Positions 1 through 11,003 of a DNA stretch of 64,000 nucleotides are shown here, piece by piece. This DNA is from Batillaria attramentaria. Lineage: Eukaryota; Mollusca; Gastropoda; Batillariidae. Where the stretch lies: the NCBI GenBank assembly GCA_018292915.2, contig JACVVK020000018.1, positions 1,073,501 through 1,137,500 of the forward strand, given 5' to 3'. Under the pieces are notes generated by a model. The model did not search any database, was not told where the DNA came from, and worked only from the letters and a program-made list of their open reading frames with translations. A program made the position numbers and the translations under genes. How positions within the stretch are numbered: the stretch's first letter is position 1; each line of letters starts with the position of its first letter.

Positions 1-610
1 GACATTTTACGATCACCGAGGACACCGTCGATCGCTGACGTCGACATCGTCGACACCATGGCAATACCGACGACCCGGCAAACTCGTCGGCCGCCATGAC
101 GGCGACATCATCGACCACCGACCGATGACAAGCATCGGCGACTCAAAAGAAGTCGCCTTGTCGGGTGATGCTGACGACGGTGGTGGCTGATGATGTCGAC
201 GGTGGTAGTCGACGATTCTCGACGGCAGCGATCGAACAGTGTCCACGGCCATCATAGTCATGCCGATGATACCCTCCCCCCCTCCCCCTAGCCCCCCCCC
301 CCCCCACCACACACACACCGTCAGTCACACACAGCACACGCATACGCACGCACACACAGACATACGGCATATGGTGCAGAAGGCACACCTCTTCGATGGT
401 CTTCGAGGTTCTTAAAGTGCACAACTGCTTTTACTATTTGTTTGGTTTCACACGCATACTAAATACACACACGCACAGAGAGAGAGAGAGAGAGGGGGGG
501 GGGGGGACCGGATTGGATGGGGGTTGAGGGAATGGGTCGGAGGGGGCAGGGGGGGGGGGTGTTCGGAAGGGGGGTGGGGTGGGGATATTTCACACGGCAG
601 GCAAATGTTG
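1..610. other. Low-complexity leader region without a gene
   Basis: The first 250 bases are rich in CG-containing near-trinucleotide patterns (gac, gtc, cga). They are followed by a C-run near 280-303, a CA-rich stretch near 304-360, a GA run at about 477-494 and several G-runs to about 590. Open frames here come from the skewed composition. I see no splice-flanked exon. Confidence 0.5.
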
Positions 611-843
611 AAAGTCAAAAACGGAAGCAGAGATCATACATAATTATAATATTATGATGAGGTGGCAGCTTTGCACAGGGCGCTTCGAGGAGCCAGTAGC
701 GAAGGTGGTGGGAGGTGTGGTGGTAGGGTACTAACACGAAAAACGAAAAGAAGAAGAAGAAAAAAAAAACAAAACAACCCTACCACCTCCTCCCACCGCA
801 CCCCATCTAAACATTGTAAGTTTGTACAACAAGGATGATGCAA

Positions 844-1410
844 TTATAGTAAGGATGATGAAATGAGGATGATGCAATAAGGACTAAGGATAAGCACAGT
901 GCTATCAGAACTAGCAACGGGCAAGTCAAGTCGTGAATGGACAATTGTACAGTAAAAGTAACAATGGCTTTCACCTGCCAACACAAACATATTGTTTCTG
1001 GTTTACTGCTGTTCTAAAGAGGGTGTAATAATGACAGCATTTTTATCAAACTGTCTCGGCACTCAGACATACAGGTCAGTTATATGGCATTGACAACTGA
1101 TTGTAATCAGCGTACCAAGGGCACACTAATGATAATAATGCATTTTTGTCCCCATGATAAGCACTTGCAAGTCCTCTTCAAAAGTATCACATTGCTAGTC
1201 CAGTACAGACAGTGCGTTCTTGCACACCGTCAGACATACAGAACAGACATGACTCTGGCACTGACAACTGAAGGCAGTCTATACACGTGAACACATTTCC
1301 ACACAATAGGTGCACTAATTAGTGCTCAGTAATAATTCAGTTTGTCAGGTTAAGACGCATAGTGAAAAGTTCTTTTCACTGGCTTTCATTACTAGCCGCT
1401 GACAAGCTGT
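844..1410. other. Non-coding stretch, nothing recognised
   Basis: The sequence is AT-rich with no recognisable domain, SINE head or long simple repeat. Short frames of 60-70 codons have no homologous look and no matched splice sites. Confidence 0.4.
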
Positions 1411-1555
1411 TTTTATGTTGTTTCCATAGTAATGGAAACAACATCATAGGACGGGCTAAATTTTCCACGTTCATGGGCAAGCATCTGTGGTACAAACGCA
1501 CGTCACTGCCGATCTCCCGCAGAGACGATTATGCAAGTGTAACTCTGACAATGAC

Positions 1556-1639
1556 GTAAGAAAACGTACGTCATCGATGCTGGCATGTATAGTGCGCGTA
1601 AGAAAACGTACGTCATCGATGCTGGCATGTATAGTGCGC
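1556..1639 (+). repeat. Exact 42-bp tandem duplication
   Basis: Positions 1556-1597 and 1598-1639 are identical as read, beginning gtaagaaaacgtacgtcatc. The lack of differences implies a recent duplication or gene conversion. Confidence 0.9.
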
Positions 1640-1679
1640 CGAACGCACTTCTCCTCCTCAGTGAGTGCCGTCTGTGTGG

Positions 1680-1680
<1 letters not shown>

Positions 1681-1748
<68 letters not shown>
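1681..1748 (+). repeat. (TG)n microsatellite
   Basis: About 34 uninterrupted TG units lie inside the interspersed repeat that starts at 1415. Confidence 0.95.
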
Positions 1749-1751
<3 letters not shown>

Positions 1752-3067
1752 TGTGTCCAGGCCCGTTTCTTGGAAAATACTCAACCGAATGGCTTCAAAT
1801 TTGGGGTATCCAAATATATCAAAATGTTACATTAGACGATTCAAGCGTGTGATGATTGCTTAAGTGATTTGGGAGTTATCGCCCTTTTGAGACAAGTTGG
1901 TTGTCTTTCGTGTACAGGCGTAATATTTATTTAAATCACTCAATGTTTTTGGCAGTAGATAGCTTGAATACGGACTCTGAACAGAGTCACTACTAGAAAA
2001 TGGTCGCTCTTATAGTTTTCATGTAAACCGAGCCTGAGTTGACATTGCATGTGAACCCAGTTCAGATGCCTATTTCTCCGAAAATACTGAACCGATCGAT
2101 TTCAAATTTGGGGTTTCTAAATGAATCAAGATTGTTGAATAGAAGGCCCGATCCAGGTACGATTGCACACATGATTTGCGAGTTATCGCCCTTTTCAGAA
2201 AAAGTGGCTTTCTGGCGTTTAAAGGCGTAATATTTACCTAAACCACTCCATTTTTTGGACATAGATAGCATGAATACGGACTCTCAAATAAGTGAATTTT
2301 GGAGGTTGTCACTTTTATACTTTTGGCGTAAGCCGTACCTGATGAAAGTGCTGGTGAACACACTTTAGATCTCAAAATCGCTCCTACTATACATAGATAA
2401 TGAGCCTGGGGTGCCATAAAAAATATACAAAAAAATTAGAAAAATTCACTGCAGCCGTTATCGTCAGTTGACCCGAAAATTTGTACTCACAGCACATTTC
2501 CCCTACAAGCCACACGCCTCACAAACATCGAAGAAGAGACGCACGCGCACTGACGTAAAGTAAGTGCGTCATGTTTGATTGACGTGATGCTGTTTTTTCT
2601 TGGGGGTGTCTCGCCACTTTCTTTCCGAATTCCTCTGTTTGGAGACGTGGTGTATTTTACTTCTACTATGTCGCCATCTTCGTGCAATCGCAGAGAAGAC
2701 ACGGGATACAACAGAATACAACTCCAATACTTTATGAACAGAATATGCACGGAGAACAAATTCATGAAAGAAGAAGAACCCAGAACGCTGTGCAGGGCTG
2801 CTTACGTACTGAACAGGTCAGATCTAGAACATTTCTCAACTTACTGGAAGGTTCGATATCTTTCCAAGGTGACGTAATCTACTGACGTTACTGCACCAGC
2901 ATGTTCTGGGATGGTCTAGAAATTATTTTGCATCGAAATGCAGTATCTTTTCGCGATCTCTACAACTTGACATGTGGAAAGCGGGAATTTCAGTGGGTTT
3001 CGTTTTTGCCACTGACTCACACTCAGAAGCATAATGCAAAGATCTTGGAAACATAGGTCTTTGCATA

Positions 3068-3107
<40 letters not shown>

Positions 3108-3118
3108 GGGGGGGGGGG
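3068..3118 (+). repeat. (TG)n plus G-run
   Basis: About 18 TG units run into a G-run, followed by a gcgc-rich and GA-rich tail near 3120-3170. Confidence 0.9.
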
Positions 3119-3469
3119 TGCGTGCGTGCGCGCGCAAGCGCGCGTCTAAGGCGAGAGAGAGAGAGAGAGAGGGTCTCTTCTCCGATACCAGTAAGCAATC
3201 GTCTGTCAGTCAGGTCTGCGGGAAGTAACTCTGTCAAAGGGGAACGACTTTATTACAAGAATTCATTCACCCATGTAGAACCTCGCATACGCCAAAATGT
3301 TGTGACGCCAACCAGCTAGGCGAGCTCACACGACCTCATGTGTTTGGGTTTTTGCAAGTGCATAGAGGCACGATAAGGGTTTTCAGTACTTTCTTTATGT
3401 CAGCATGCTTGATGTCAGAGAGCTTGCGTTCCGGCGTGTGCGCGCGGGCTGCATACATGACACAACGAC

Positions 3470-3535
3470 TACGACTGTGACTACAGCATGTCATTGAATG
3501 GAAACAACATATTGGGCTGGTGGCCATCTTGTTAA
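3470..3535 (+). repeat. Short dispersed repeat shared with 18447-18502
   Basis: Both loci carry gtgactacagca, then a gaatggaaacaacatattgg core and ggctggtggccatcttgtt. At 18447 it directly precedes the duplicated FReD exon block. The core resembles the ggaaacaac motif of the 1415 palindromic family. Confidence 0.6.
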
Positions 3536-3539
3536 AATA

Positions 3540-4480
3540 TAATTTTGTTTTGGGTTTCTTTTGTCTTAGTCTGGGTTAGGCCCGTAGCCGTGGGTGAAAT
3601 TAACCTCGAGTTTTACATACGGGCCTGGAGCCGATCTCTCGGCAAGCGGAGGAAGATGTGGCGGTCTTGCCTATGTTTTGTCACCGGAGATCTGCCGGTG
3701 CGTTGCACGCTGAGAATGCTTCAGGTGGCCGTAAAACGTTGGCAACGGCTATTTAAAGTTGACAGATGCACGCTAAAGGCAGTTGTAAACAATTTTTGGG
3801 TTGTCACCGGGTCTCAGTGGGGTCAAGGGTCCTTCAGGATGGGCACGAGTTACTTTTGAACTGGCTGGCGTGTCCAACCAGCAGCCGTGCCGGTATTTAA
3901 AAAATTTTTTTTTTTTTTTTTTTACTGCTATTGCACATTTCTCCGATATGATTTCTGCTGCACGTGGAACCAAAGACCATTATTTCTTTTATATAAACCA
4001 GGGAAAAAAAAAGAAAAAAAAAAGAGGAAAATACGTTTTGCGTTTCCTTTGGAGCATAGAGTAGGCACCTTTGAGATACAAACTTCCACAGCCATACTTA
4101 TCTTTCCTTTTCTCTTTCTCCCCCTTTTTAGTGAGGTTTGTTTGTGTGTTTGCGAGGTTTAACGTCCTTTTCCGCCACGAATACAACCGGGGACGATTGG
4201 GATGCAGGCGAATAATCGCTAAAAAAAAAAAAAAAAAAAAAGGAAAAAGAAAAAAAAAAAAAAAAAAAAAAAAGAAGGAAAAAAGAAGCAACAACAACAA
4301 AAACAGCCAAAACACACAATTATTGCCTTTTATCTGTTTTAATCGGTCTACCATTTGTCCAGCATTTTATCCTGTTATGTATACTGACGTGAAAAACTGC
4401 AATATTCGAGAGCCGAAAACCCAGGAAAGCCCAGCAACAATTGTACAACTACTGTATCATGTCCATTATCTTGCACGCCT
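3540..4480. other. Non-coding stretch with poly-T and poly-A blocks
   Basis: T-runs lie near 3904-3923 and long A-runs near 4006-4024 and 4220-4275. The lysine- or phenylalanine-rich frames across them are composition artefacts. No domain is recognised. Confidence 0.45.
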
Positions 4481-4491
4481 TCCTTGATTTG

Positions 4492-4538
4492 GCCCACAGG
4501 TGGTGGAAAAGGACGTTAAACTACATACCTATCCACCC
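4492..4538 (+). mobile_element. SINE S1, 5'-truncated copy
   Basis: This is only the 3' end of family S1, with gtggtggaaaaggacgttaaa followed by a CCACC-type tail. It is bounded by an 11-bp target-site duplication, tccttgatttg, at 4481-4491 and 4539-4549. The short insert between clear duplications shows an abortive retrotransposition event. Confidence 0.8.
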
Positions 4539-4549
4539 TCCTTGATTTG

Positions 4550-5480
4550 CATTAATTTTCATCGTCTGTGGCACTTTCCTGCACACTGACGTTGAACTTT
4601 TCCCTAACCGCTTTTATAGTTCTTTTGGGGTCATATCCCCAATCACTCTTGTTGGTTTGACGATAAGCAACTAGAAGATGAAGAAGAAGAAGAAGCAGCA
4701 AATCTGGACAAAAACAATATTGTTTCTTCGAGGACAAAAACAAGATTTTTTATTCGCCTACAGCACAGCCCGACTGATCGGCATAGTGGCAGTTCCTCCG
4801 CCTTATCTCACATCACGATAAGTAACTGTGCTGCTAAATTCCGAGGCATCTCGACAGCTGTTAACCCGTATACTGCAGACGGACATGTTAGGCACTACGC
4901 GAAAACCCTAGGCTGAAATGAGAGGTGGATGTTGGTGGTTTTCAATGTGGATATATGAAGAACGGTTTGTATCTACGGGGAGAATTCGTTTGAATTTCTC
5001 TCAGCTCCTGGCAACAGATAAACAGGTAAACCACACTGGAAAAAAAAACCAAAAAAAAAAAAACTAGAGACTATTGCGATGGTTCGCCATGCGTGTCGCG
5101 CGGGTTTGAAACGACCAAAGGACGTCGTGTATCGTGCGTCATCACAATTGTCTCTCCCATGGACGATCAATAAATCTGACTAAAAGAAGAATCAATAATG
5201 TAACCCAGACAGACCGATCCATTGTCAGTTTGTCCTTTGCAACTAGCAGTGCACATTTCCTGTGTATGCCAGCGGGACACATAAGCGTGTCAAAGTGTAT
5301 CTGCACGAAAAATATCACATCTTCGTGGGATTGCTCCCACTTTCCCATTTTGGCGCATCAGATGGATGGAAATTCCACCACACTTTCTTTCCTTGAAAAG
5401 GATTTTTTTCTATGAACTATCCAATATGACAAACAACAAAGTTCGCTGGTTGGAGTATAAAACCATGTCTCCCTCCCCCC
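4550..5480. other. Non-coding stretch, nothing recognised
   Basis: There is mixed sequence with a short gaagaagaagaag tract near 4676-4694 and A-runs near 5040-5062. No supported exon or repeat family was identified. Confidence 0.4.
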
Positions 5481-5486
5481 CCACTC

Positions 5487-5488
<2 letters not shown>

Positions 5489-5543
<55 letters not shown>
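5489..5543 (+). repeat. (CA)n microsatellite
   Basis: About 27 CA units follow a C-rich lead. Confidence 0.95.
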
Positions 5544-5546
<3 letters not shown>

Positions 5547-5789
5547 ACAAACACGTGTTTTGAACAATGCTATGCTGTTTAGGTGAAAAACAAATGATCC
5601 GAGTACGAATTAAACGGGTGTGTCTGGCATCGCACGCGACTCCACCCCTCTCGTGGACGATATCCGTATTTTCATAATTTATCTTCTCCTCTAAGTTCGC
5701 GCTGCGAGTCTGTCACGTATATCGCCAAAAATCGATGTTGCTGCTCATCTCCAGTCCATCAGTGGCTTGTTGGCCATGTTTTTCTGTGA

Positions 5790-6157
5790 GTTCTATATTC
5801 AGAGGCAAAAGAAAGTGTACACCGCATTCAAGAGCTCCAAACTGGTGAAAAACATCCAGAACGTCGAAGCGCTCTTTGCAGATGACTGTTGCCTCTTAGC
5901 TCACAATGAGGCTGACGTCCAATTTATTGTAACCAGATCTGCAGAAGGGGCACGATGGGGTCACCACTGTTTGGCCACACCATCAGTCTCGGCAAGACAG
6001 AGGTCCTCCACCACCCAGCCCCAGGATCGTCAGCACCGCCACCGAGTATTTGTATCGACATCACACAGCTGATATCCTCTGATGGCTCGATGGACAGAGA
6101 AATAGCGACCAGACTCAGCAAAGCCAGCCAGGTGATGGGTGGACTCCAAGCACGAAT
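5790..6157 (+). pseudogene. RTE-like reverse transcriptase fragment, first part
   Basis: Conceptual translation gives the RT palm signature LFADDCCLLAHNEAD followed by a frame-shifted FGHTISLGKTEVLHHPAP segment and a STSSDG/MDREIATRLSKASQ-like region. FADD is the RT catalytic motif C region, and the ISLGKTEV segment with its downstream thumb is usual in RTE-type elements. The frame breaks near 5950, so it is not functional. The same element resumes at 7964 after nested insertions, and a second copy lies at 17100-18410. Assignment to the RTE group is from motif style only. Confidence 0.7.
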
Positions 6158-6256
6158 AGGGGAGACGGGGTGGCCGAATGGTAGAGCGTTCGGCTTCTAA
6201 TGCTCGGGTCGTGAGTTCGCATCTCGGCTGGGGCCAAATATTTGTGCTGGCTTTTT
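6158..6256 (+). mobile_element. SINE S1, 5' half (interrupted)
   Basis: This is a tRNA-like head with an A-box-like tggccgaatggtagagcg and a B-box-like gagttcg region, then the diagnostic gccaaatatttgtgctggctttt. The copy stops there and continues at 7868 with catcgttgccccg, so a 1.6-kb segment has inserted into it. The SINE itself sits in the RTE-like fragment after the motif aagcacga, and the RTE sequence resumes at aagcgcga. Confidence 0.75.
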
Positions 6257-6455
6257 AAGTTGTTTCTCTATAGAGAAACAACTTTATGAGACGGGGCAGA
6301 TTTTGCTACGCGCAGCAGCAAGTTTTAGTGATACAAAACAAGACTGTGACGTTTCTCCACACAATACTTACTTTCACGCACACAGTGACGTAACGAAATC
6401 TGCGTCATAGACACCTTACGTGCACACTATGCTGCTGCGTTCTTTTTGGCGGGAA

Positions 6456-6460
<5 letters not shown>

Positions 6461-6525
<65 letters not shown>
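6461..6525 (+). repeat. (TG)n microsatellite
   Basis: About 32 TG units occupy the same relative position as the TG tract of the repeat at 1415. Confidence 0.95.
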
Positions 6526-6527
<2 letters not shown>

Positions 6528-6852
6528 ACGGATGTAATGATGGCTATCTCCTAAACCACCTCGCCGGATGGCTTTTTACTTTGAGATAAAATGGGCAGTC
6601 ATATTCTCCAGAGCTATTTTTCACGATTTTTATCCTGCCGCATTTTGAGAACAGTTATCGCCGATTTGAAAAAAATCGGTCATGTCACGAATTTTTCCGA
6701 AAAAAATGTTCAAATGGCTTCATTTTCTGAAATTGGGAAGATCATCCAATTATACTGCCTGTTTTCGTAGCACAGCTCTGTAGCTCTGACAGGTTTTGTG
6801 TAAGAAAAATATTTCCGAGGTAGGGGTGGTTTGCATATAAGGCCAAATATCT

Positions 6853-7431
6853 ATGAAAAGACTCCTTCAAATTACTCATCATTCCGGTATTTTTGTCACT
6901 TGTGACAACTGCACATATGACATGAACTATTGCACTATTATAGCTTTAGTATTAAGAATAACAGAGCTTTTAGATAAACACATTTTTTTCACGTTTCTGC
7001 GAGAAGCGCCGGTCAAAAAAGTTCCAATTTTGCAATTTCGTAAGTACAATCCAAGGCACTTTAAGTCCACGTTTCATCAGCTCTCTAGATCTTCCAGATT
7101 TTATGTCAAAATTAATTCAGTCCCGGAAGTCACAAAAGCAACAAGGAAATCACAAGATATGAAGAAGTATCATCTGTCAGACGAGCAGCGTGAGGCTGAC
7201 GGCAAATGTTTGGTTCACAGACAAAATCTGCAAGTATCGTCACTGCTTCCGACATTTCATCAGCCCTCTACATCTTCCAGATTTCATGTGAAAAATAATT
7301 CAGTCGGAGAAGTCACAAAGCCAATAGGGAAATCACAGGACATAAACAAGCATCCTCAGACGATCTCAGTGCTAGAGGCTGGCGCCAAAAGTTTAGTTCA
7401 CGGAATTGACGTCATCTCTCTCTCTGTATGA
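6853..7431 (+). repeat. Open frame of 192 codons with an in-frame 183-bp duplication
   Basis: The frame holds two copies of a 61-codon unit (period 183 bp, for example tttcat at 7072 and 7255, gaggct at 7192 and 7375). They share FHQ.S.SSRF.VK.NSV.EVTK and KSQD patterns. A third partial unit follows at 7442. The period divisible by three keeps the frame open. There is no signal peptide or known domain. It may be a decayed coding repeat or chance retention inside the mobile element at 6257-7867; I favour the latter. Confidence 0.4.
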
Positions 7432-7498
7432 CGACCTGCTTGAGGCTGACGTCAAATGTTTAGTTCACGGAATTGACGTCTCTCTCTCTCTCTCTCTC

Positions 7499-7676
7499 TG
7501 GGGAGCCAGGGTGGCCGAATGGTAGCGCGTTGGACTTTCAATGCTTGGGCCGAGAGTTCGAATCCCGGCCGCTGGGGCCAAATATTTGTGCTGGCCTTTT
7601 TCTCGTTGCCCCGTCTTTGATATCACCCTTATGTGGTGGAAAAGAGCGTTAAACTCCTGAACACCCACCCACCCAC
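7499..7676 (+). mobile_element. SINE S1, near full length
   Basis: The tRNA-like head has A-box-like ggtggccgaatggtag and B-box gttcgaatccc. The body reads aaatatttgtgctggcc, cgttgccccgtctttgatatc and gtggtggaaaagagcgttaaac, with a (CCCA)n-like tail. A CT run precedes it. It lies within the element at 6257-7867. Confidence 0.85.
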
Positions 7677-7867
7677 CTTCTCCCTCTGCCTCTCTCTCTC
7701 CCTTCTTCCCACACCCGGCCCCACCCCCAGTCACGTGGCTAATCGGTCGAGGTCGTAGAGGATCTAGTGTCATCGGTAGAACTTCTAGAGGGGAGAACCG
7801 GCAACAATAACAACAAAACAGACAAAATAAAATGAAGTTTGGAGAAACAACTTTGTAGGACGGGGCC

Positions 7868-7963
7868 GTTCCTCCTTGTCATCGTTGCCCCGTTTTTTTA
7901 ATATCACCCGTATGTGGTGGAAAAGGACGTTAAACACCCAAACACCCACCCACCCACCCACCC
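7868..7963 (+). mobile_element. SINE S1, 3' half of the interrupted copy
   Basis: It resumes with cttgtcatcgttgccccg, continues through aatatcacccgtatgtggtgg and ends in a CCCA-rich tail. Immediately after it the RTE-like sequence restarts, which ties it to the half at 6158-6256. Confidence 0.7.
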
Positions 7964-8345
7964 AAGCGCGAGTACTCAGTCACCATATCAAGCCGTCAAC
8001 CATGTACCAAGCGGGTAGTACTGTCCAGCCTGCTGCATGGATGCGAATCATATACCCTGTACAGGCACATCAGGCAGCTTGAGAAACTCCACTCCAAGAC
8101 AACGAAGCCGACCCGTCAGAGCCATGCAGAAGATGAAAGCTGCAATCGTGACTCCCTCACCCCTCCTCCACCCCCTCCCCTCGCCCCAAGGGATTCATCC
8201 ACAGCTCTAGTATGTGCGCCTCTCGCATCAGATTTGTAAGCGACACCCGATCTTACAAGAAATGAGACATCACATCCCGCCATCGTCGACTACGACAGGC
8301 CACCACCAATACTGCGGTGAATCCTTTCTTTTGCTTTTCCGTATA
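7964..8345 (+). pseudogene. RTE-like reverse transcriptase fragment, second part
   Basis: The segment from gcgagtactcagtcaccat to about 8125 matches 17990-18115 of the second copy (ccgagtactccttcaccag). In the best frame it gives a LLHGCESYTLYRHIRQLEKLHSK-like thumb motif, broken into overlapping pieces. The remainder to 8345 is probably the element's 3' portion. Frames are disrupted. Confidence 0.6.
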
Positions 8346-8798
8346 GAATCACTCACGCGGCAGTTCAAAGAGAGGCCGCCTGTCGCTCGTATTCAGTACA
8401 TGTGAGGTCCATATATGGAGTTTTCCATCGAGCGTTGACGTCTGAATGTTTGAAATAGTCGGCTCTCCGTTGTCAAGCACCAGTCTGGAGGCGAAACTTA
8501 CAGCCCGACAGTCGGCTCCTAACAACACCTGATGTTCACCCCTGTGAAAACAATAGATTGACGATCGCGAGGAAAGTTTAATCGTCGCGTGCAAATCACA
8601 TTCCAGGAGAACACGTAAGGCGATTGACTCAAACGAAACTTGTGACAGCAGATAGATAAAAGTGAGCACTGTTACATCTGATGAAGCAACACGTGTCAGA
8701 CATTGAACGCAAACTGTTATCTGAGGCTGTTCTCTACGGGGTGACTGATACGGGCTTTCGTTTGTTCCGATCAAAAGCGTCACGCTCCAGCCATAACC

Positions 8799-10931
8799 AT
8801 GTCTGTGTGTTGCCTTATCCTGATACTCCTGCCCCTGTCCTGCATGGGGGGAGACGCCACGCAAACTCTTTTCTCGAACATTGCTGACGATGTTATGTTC
8901 GACGAGTGCCTGATCAGCACCGTGACTGCCCGCTCCAAGCTGGACTGTGCCCGCCGGTGTTCCAGCGATCCCAACTGCAAGACATTCACGTTCACCAAGG
9001 GTTCCCCCGCCGGCACGTGCCGTCTTCATCCTCACGTCATGGCGTCACAAACTCTAGGGTCGCCTGCGCCAGGTTCACGAGCGTACGCGATGAAGACAGA
9101 GGAAGGTAGGTGTGATATTTTTAAGTACACCTAAATACACTTGTTATGCTTTTTTATGGTTCTCGAGCGTACACAGTGAAGCCTTGCGCGACGTTAAATC
9201 TCACTCACTTACTCACAATGTGAAGACAGAGGAAGGTGGCGTGTGTTAGTTGTAAGTACACTTTTTAATGCTTTCTATGGTTCTCGAGCGTACACGGTGA
9301 AGACTTGCGCGACGTTGAGCCCTCAAATCTCATTCACACACACGGTGAAGACAGAGGTGACGTGTGGTATTTTAGTTTAAGAATAAGAATCGTATTCTTA
9401 CGATCAGCCGAGATCAAGTGGGATTCTCTTTTCGCTGTGCAGGCAATTTCCCTGAACAGTGCCATCTTCATATTTCATGTTGTACGTTTGATACGATCAA
9501 AAAAAAAAAAAAACTCCCCCCCCCCCCCCAAAAAAAAAAAAATCCCCCCCCCAAAAAAAAAAACAACAACAAAAAACAAAAACAAAAACAAAAAAACAAA
9601 CAAAAAACCAACAAACAAACAAACAAACAAACAAACCTCGACACAGCTATGATGCATTGAACTACGTCCCTGACCGTGAAAGGCAAAATGGTCTGTATTC
9701 AAAAGGCTGTTGTCAACAATGCACACAAGCAGCAACAAAACAAAGAGGGAAAAAATGAAATGCACGTTGTATAAACAGCTTACATGATTAGTTTGAGTGG
9801 GTTACGGCAGGAGACACCACGAGACGGTTCAATATTTGGCGTAGCTACCGAGCCTCCGGCGTAATACAGAAGTAGTGGCTGCTTTCCCATAGACCACTGC
9901 ATGAAAGACAGCTTGAAAAAGAGAAGAAAGCAGCACTCATGCGAAACACCAGCTGTACGCTGCCAAGATATCCCAGTAAAACTATGTCAGTCATAAAAAC
10001 CTATGTGGCCGTTTGTTTCTTAGCGTGTAAAAATGGTGTTCTTGTGATTCTTTACAGTTTCGTGTGGCGTGGACGCTGATTGCTGGACGGTAAGTTAAGT
10101 TGATAGATGAACGGAAGGTTTATGTTGAAGACTGGATGGCGGTCGGTGGTTTAGTGGTTAAGAGACTTGTCACCAATGCGAGAGGTCAGGGGTTCGAGTC
10201 CCACTCGGGGCAAAGAATTATTCCTTCTCGTATGTGGCACCGTTCATTCGGGCCGATCGTCGGGGGTTCTCTCCGGGTACTCCGGCTTCCTCCCCCTCTG
10301 CTTTGGAAATGTTCAGCCCACAAAATTTGAAAAATAAATGCAATTCTAAATCCCGAAATTTTTAATAGCTGAGCTGACCCTTCGCAACATGTGATTGTAA
10401 TGTGTGTATGTCCAATGTGTGAGAGAATGCGTGTGATTCACGTGAGCGTGCGTGTTGGGTTCAGTTCGCGGCGTTTTGAGCCGATTCATGAAATTGGGTA
10501 AAGCGCCTATACAATACTCATTATTATTATTATTATTAAGTGAACATCATAAAATTCAAGCATCCGAACGTAACCGGAAGTTACCCCTCAGAAGGGCCGT
10601 AGCGCTCTCTCAGCAGCGGCAAACCGTGCAAAGAACCACCAGGCTTATGTACGTTTTCACGTTGCCATTGCTATTTCTTGTTTTTAGAGAAGTCTTTTTA
10701 AATACTTTCCTGAAGGTAATTAGCGCCAGTTCGTGGAGAGTTCGCCGAACCCTATCGCATTATTATGTACAAACTTGTAATACAGCGACGATATAGCGCA
10801 ACTGCGCGCACCGAAGTGCCGCTCAAAAAGATATCAACTTACCTTTATACCATCAACTGTCAGCATCCTCAATTCTAAATAGAAAATCCTAGGGTGCCAT
10901 GCCTATGGCTGTTAGCTGATCAGGTTGGTGC

Positions 10932-11003
<72 letters not shown>

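Larger units (their letters stand above)
1415..2420 (+). repeat. Interspersed repeat with palindromic start, TG tract and internal duplication
   Basis: The unit begins with a 13-bp perfect inverted repeat (1415-1427 and 1432-1444), followed by a cataggacggg-type motif, then a CGTACGTCA-rich part, a TG microsatellite and an AT-rich body. The same order (palindrome, gagacgggg motif, TG tract, body with gttatcgcc) recurs from 6257. The body holds two diverged direct copies about 307 bp apart. They share ttcaaatttgggg (1794 and 2101), gagttatcgccctttt and ggcgtaatattta. A further related piece containing acgtaaagtaagtgcgtca lies near 2550. It is probably a mobile-element family; the class is not determined. 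Confidence 0.55.
6257..7867 (+). mobile_element. Palindrome-bearing element inserted into SINE S1
   Basis: It starts with a 28-bp perfect palindrome (6257-6284, aagttgtttctcta and its complement) followed by tgagacggggc. It ends with gagaaacaactttgtaggacgggg near 7842-7864. Between them are a TG tract, an AT-rich body, a duplicated open segment and another S1 copy. Its start resembles the repeat at 1415. The limits are inferred from the interrupted SINE on both sides. I cannot name the class. Terminal palindromes of this sort occur in several non-autonomous DNA elements. Confidence 0.5.

Noticed and set aside
1487..1852. Frames made of Val-Cys, Thr-His or Ser-Leu repeats across microsatellites throughout the window
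   Set aside because: Dinucleotide repeats are open in several frames by composition. There is no conserved non-repeat coding sequence.
6165..6240. tRNA-like boxes that might be functional tRNA genes (also in every S1, S2 and S3 copy)
   Set aside because: Each is followed by the same SINE body and tail, several have target duplications, and the cloverleaf stems do not pair cleanly.
8349..9035. A 228-codon minus-strand frame
   Set aside because: It is antisense to exon 1 of the PAN-FReD gene, which has signal peptide, cysteine pattern and consistent splice phases. The antisense frame has no domain.
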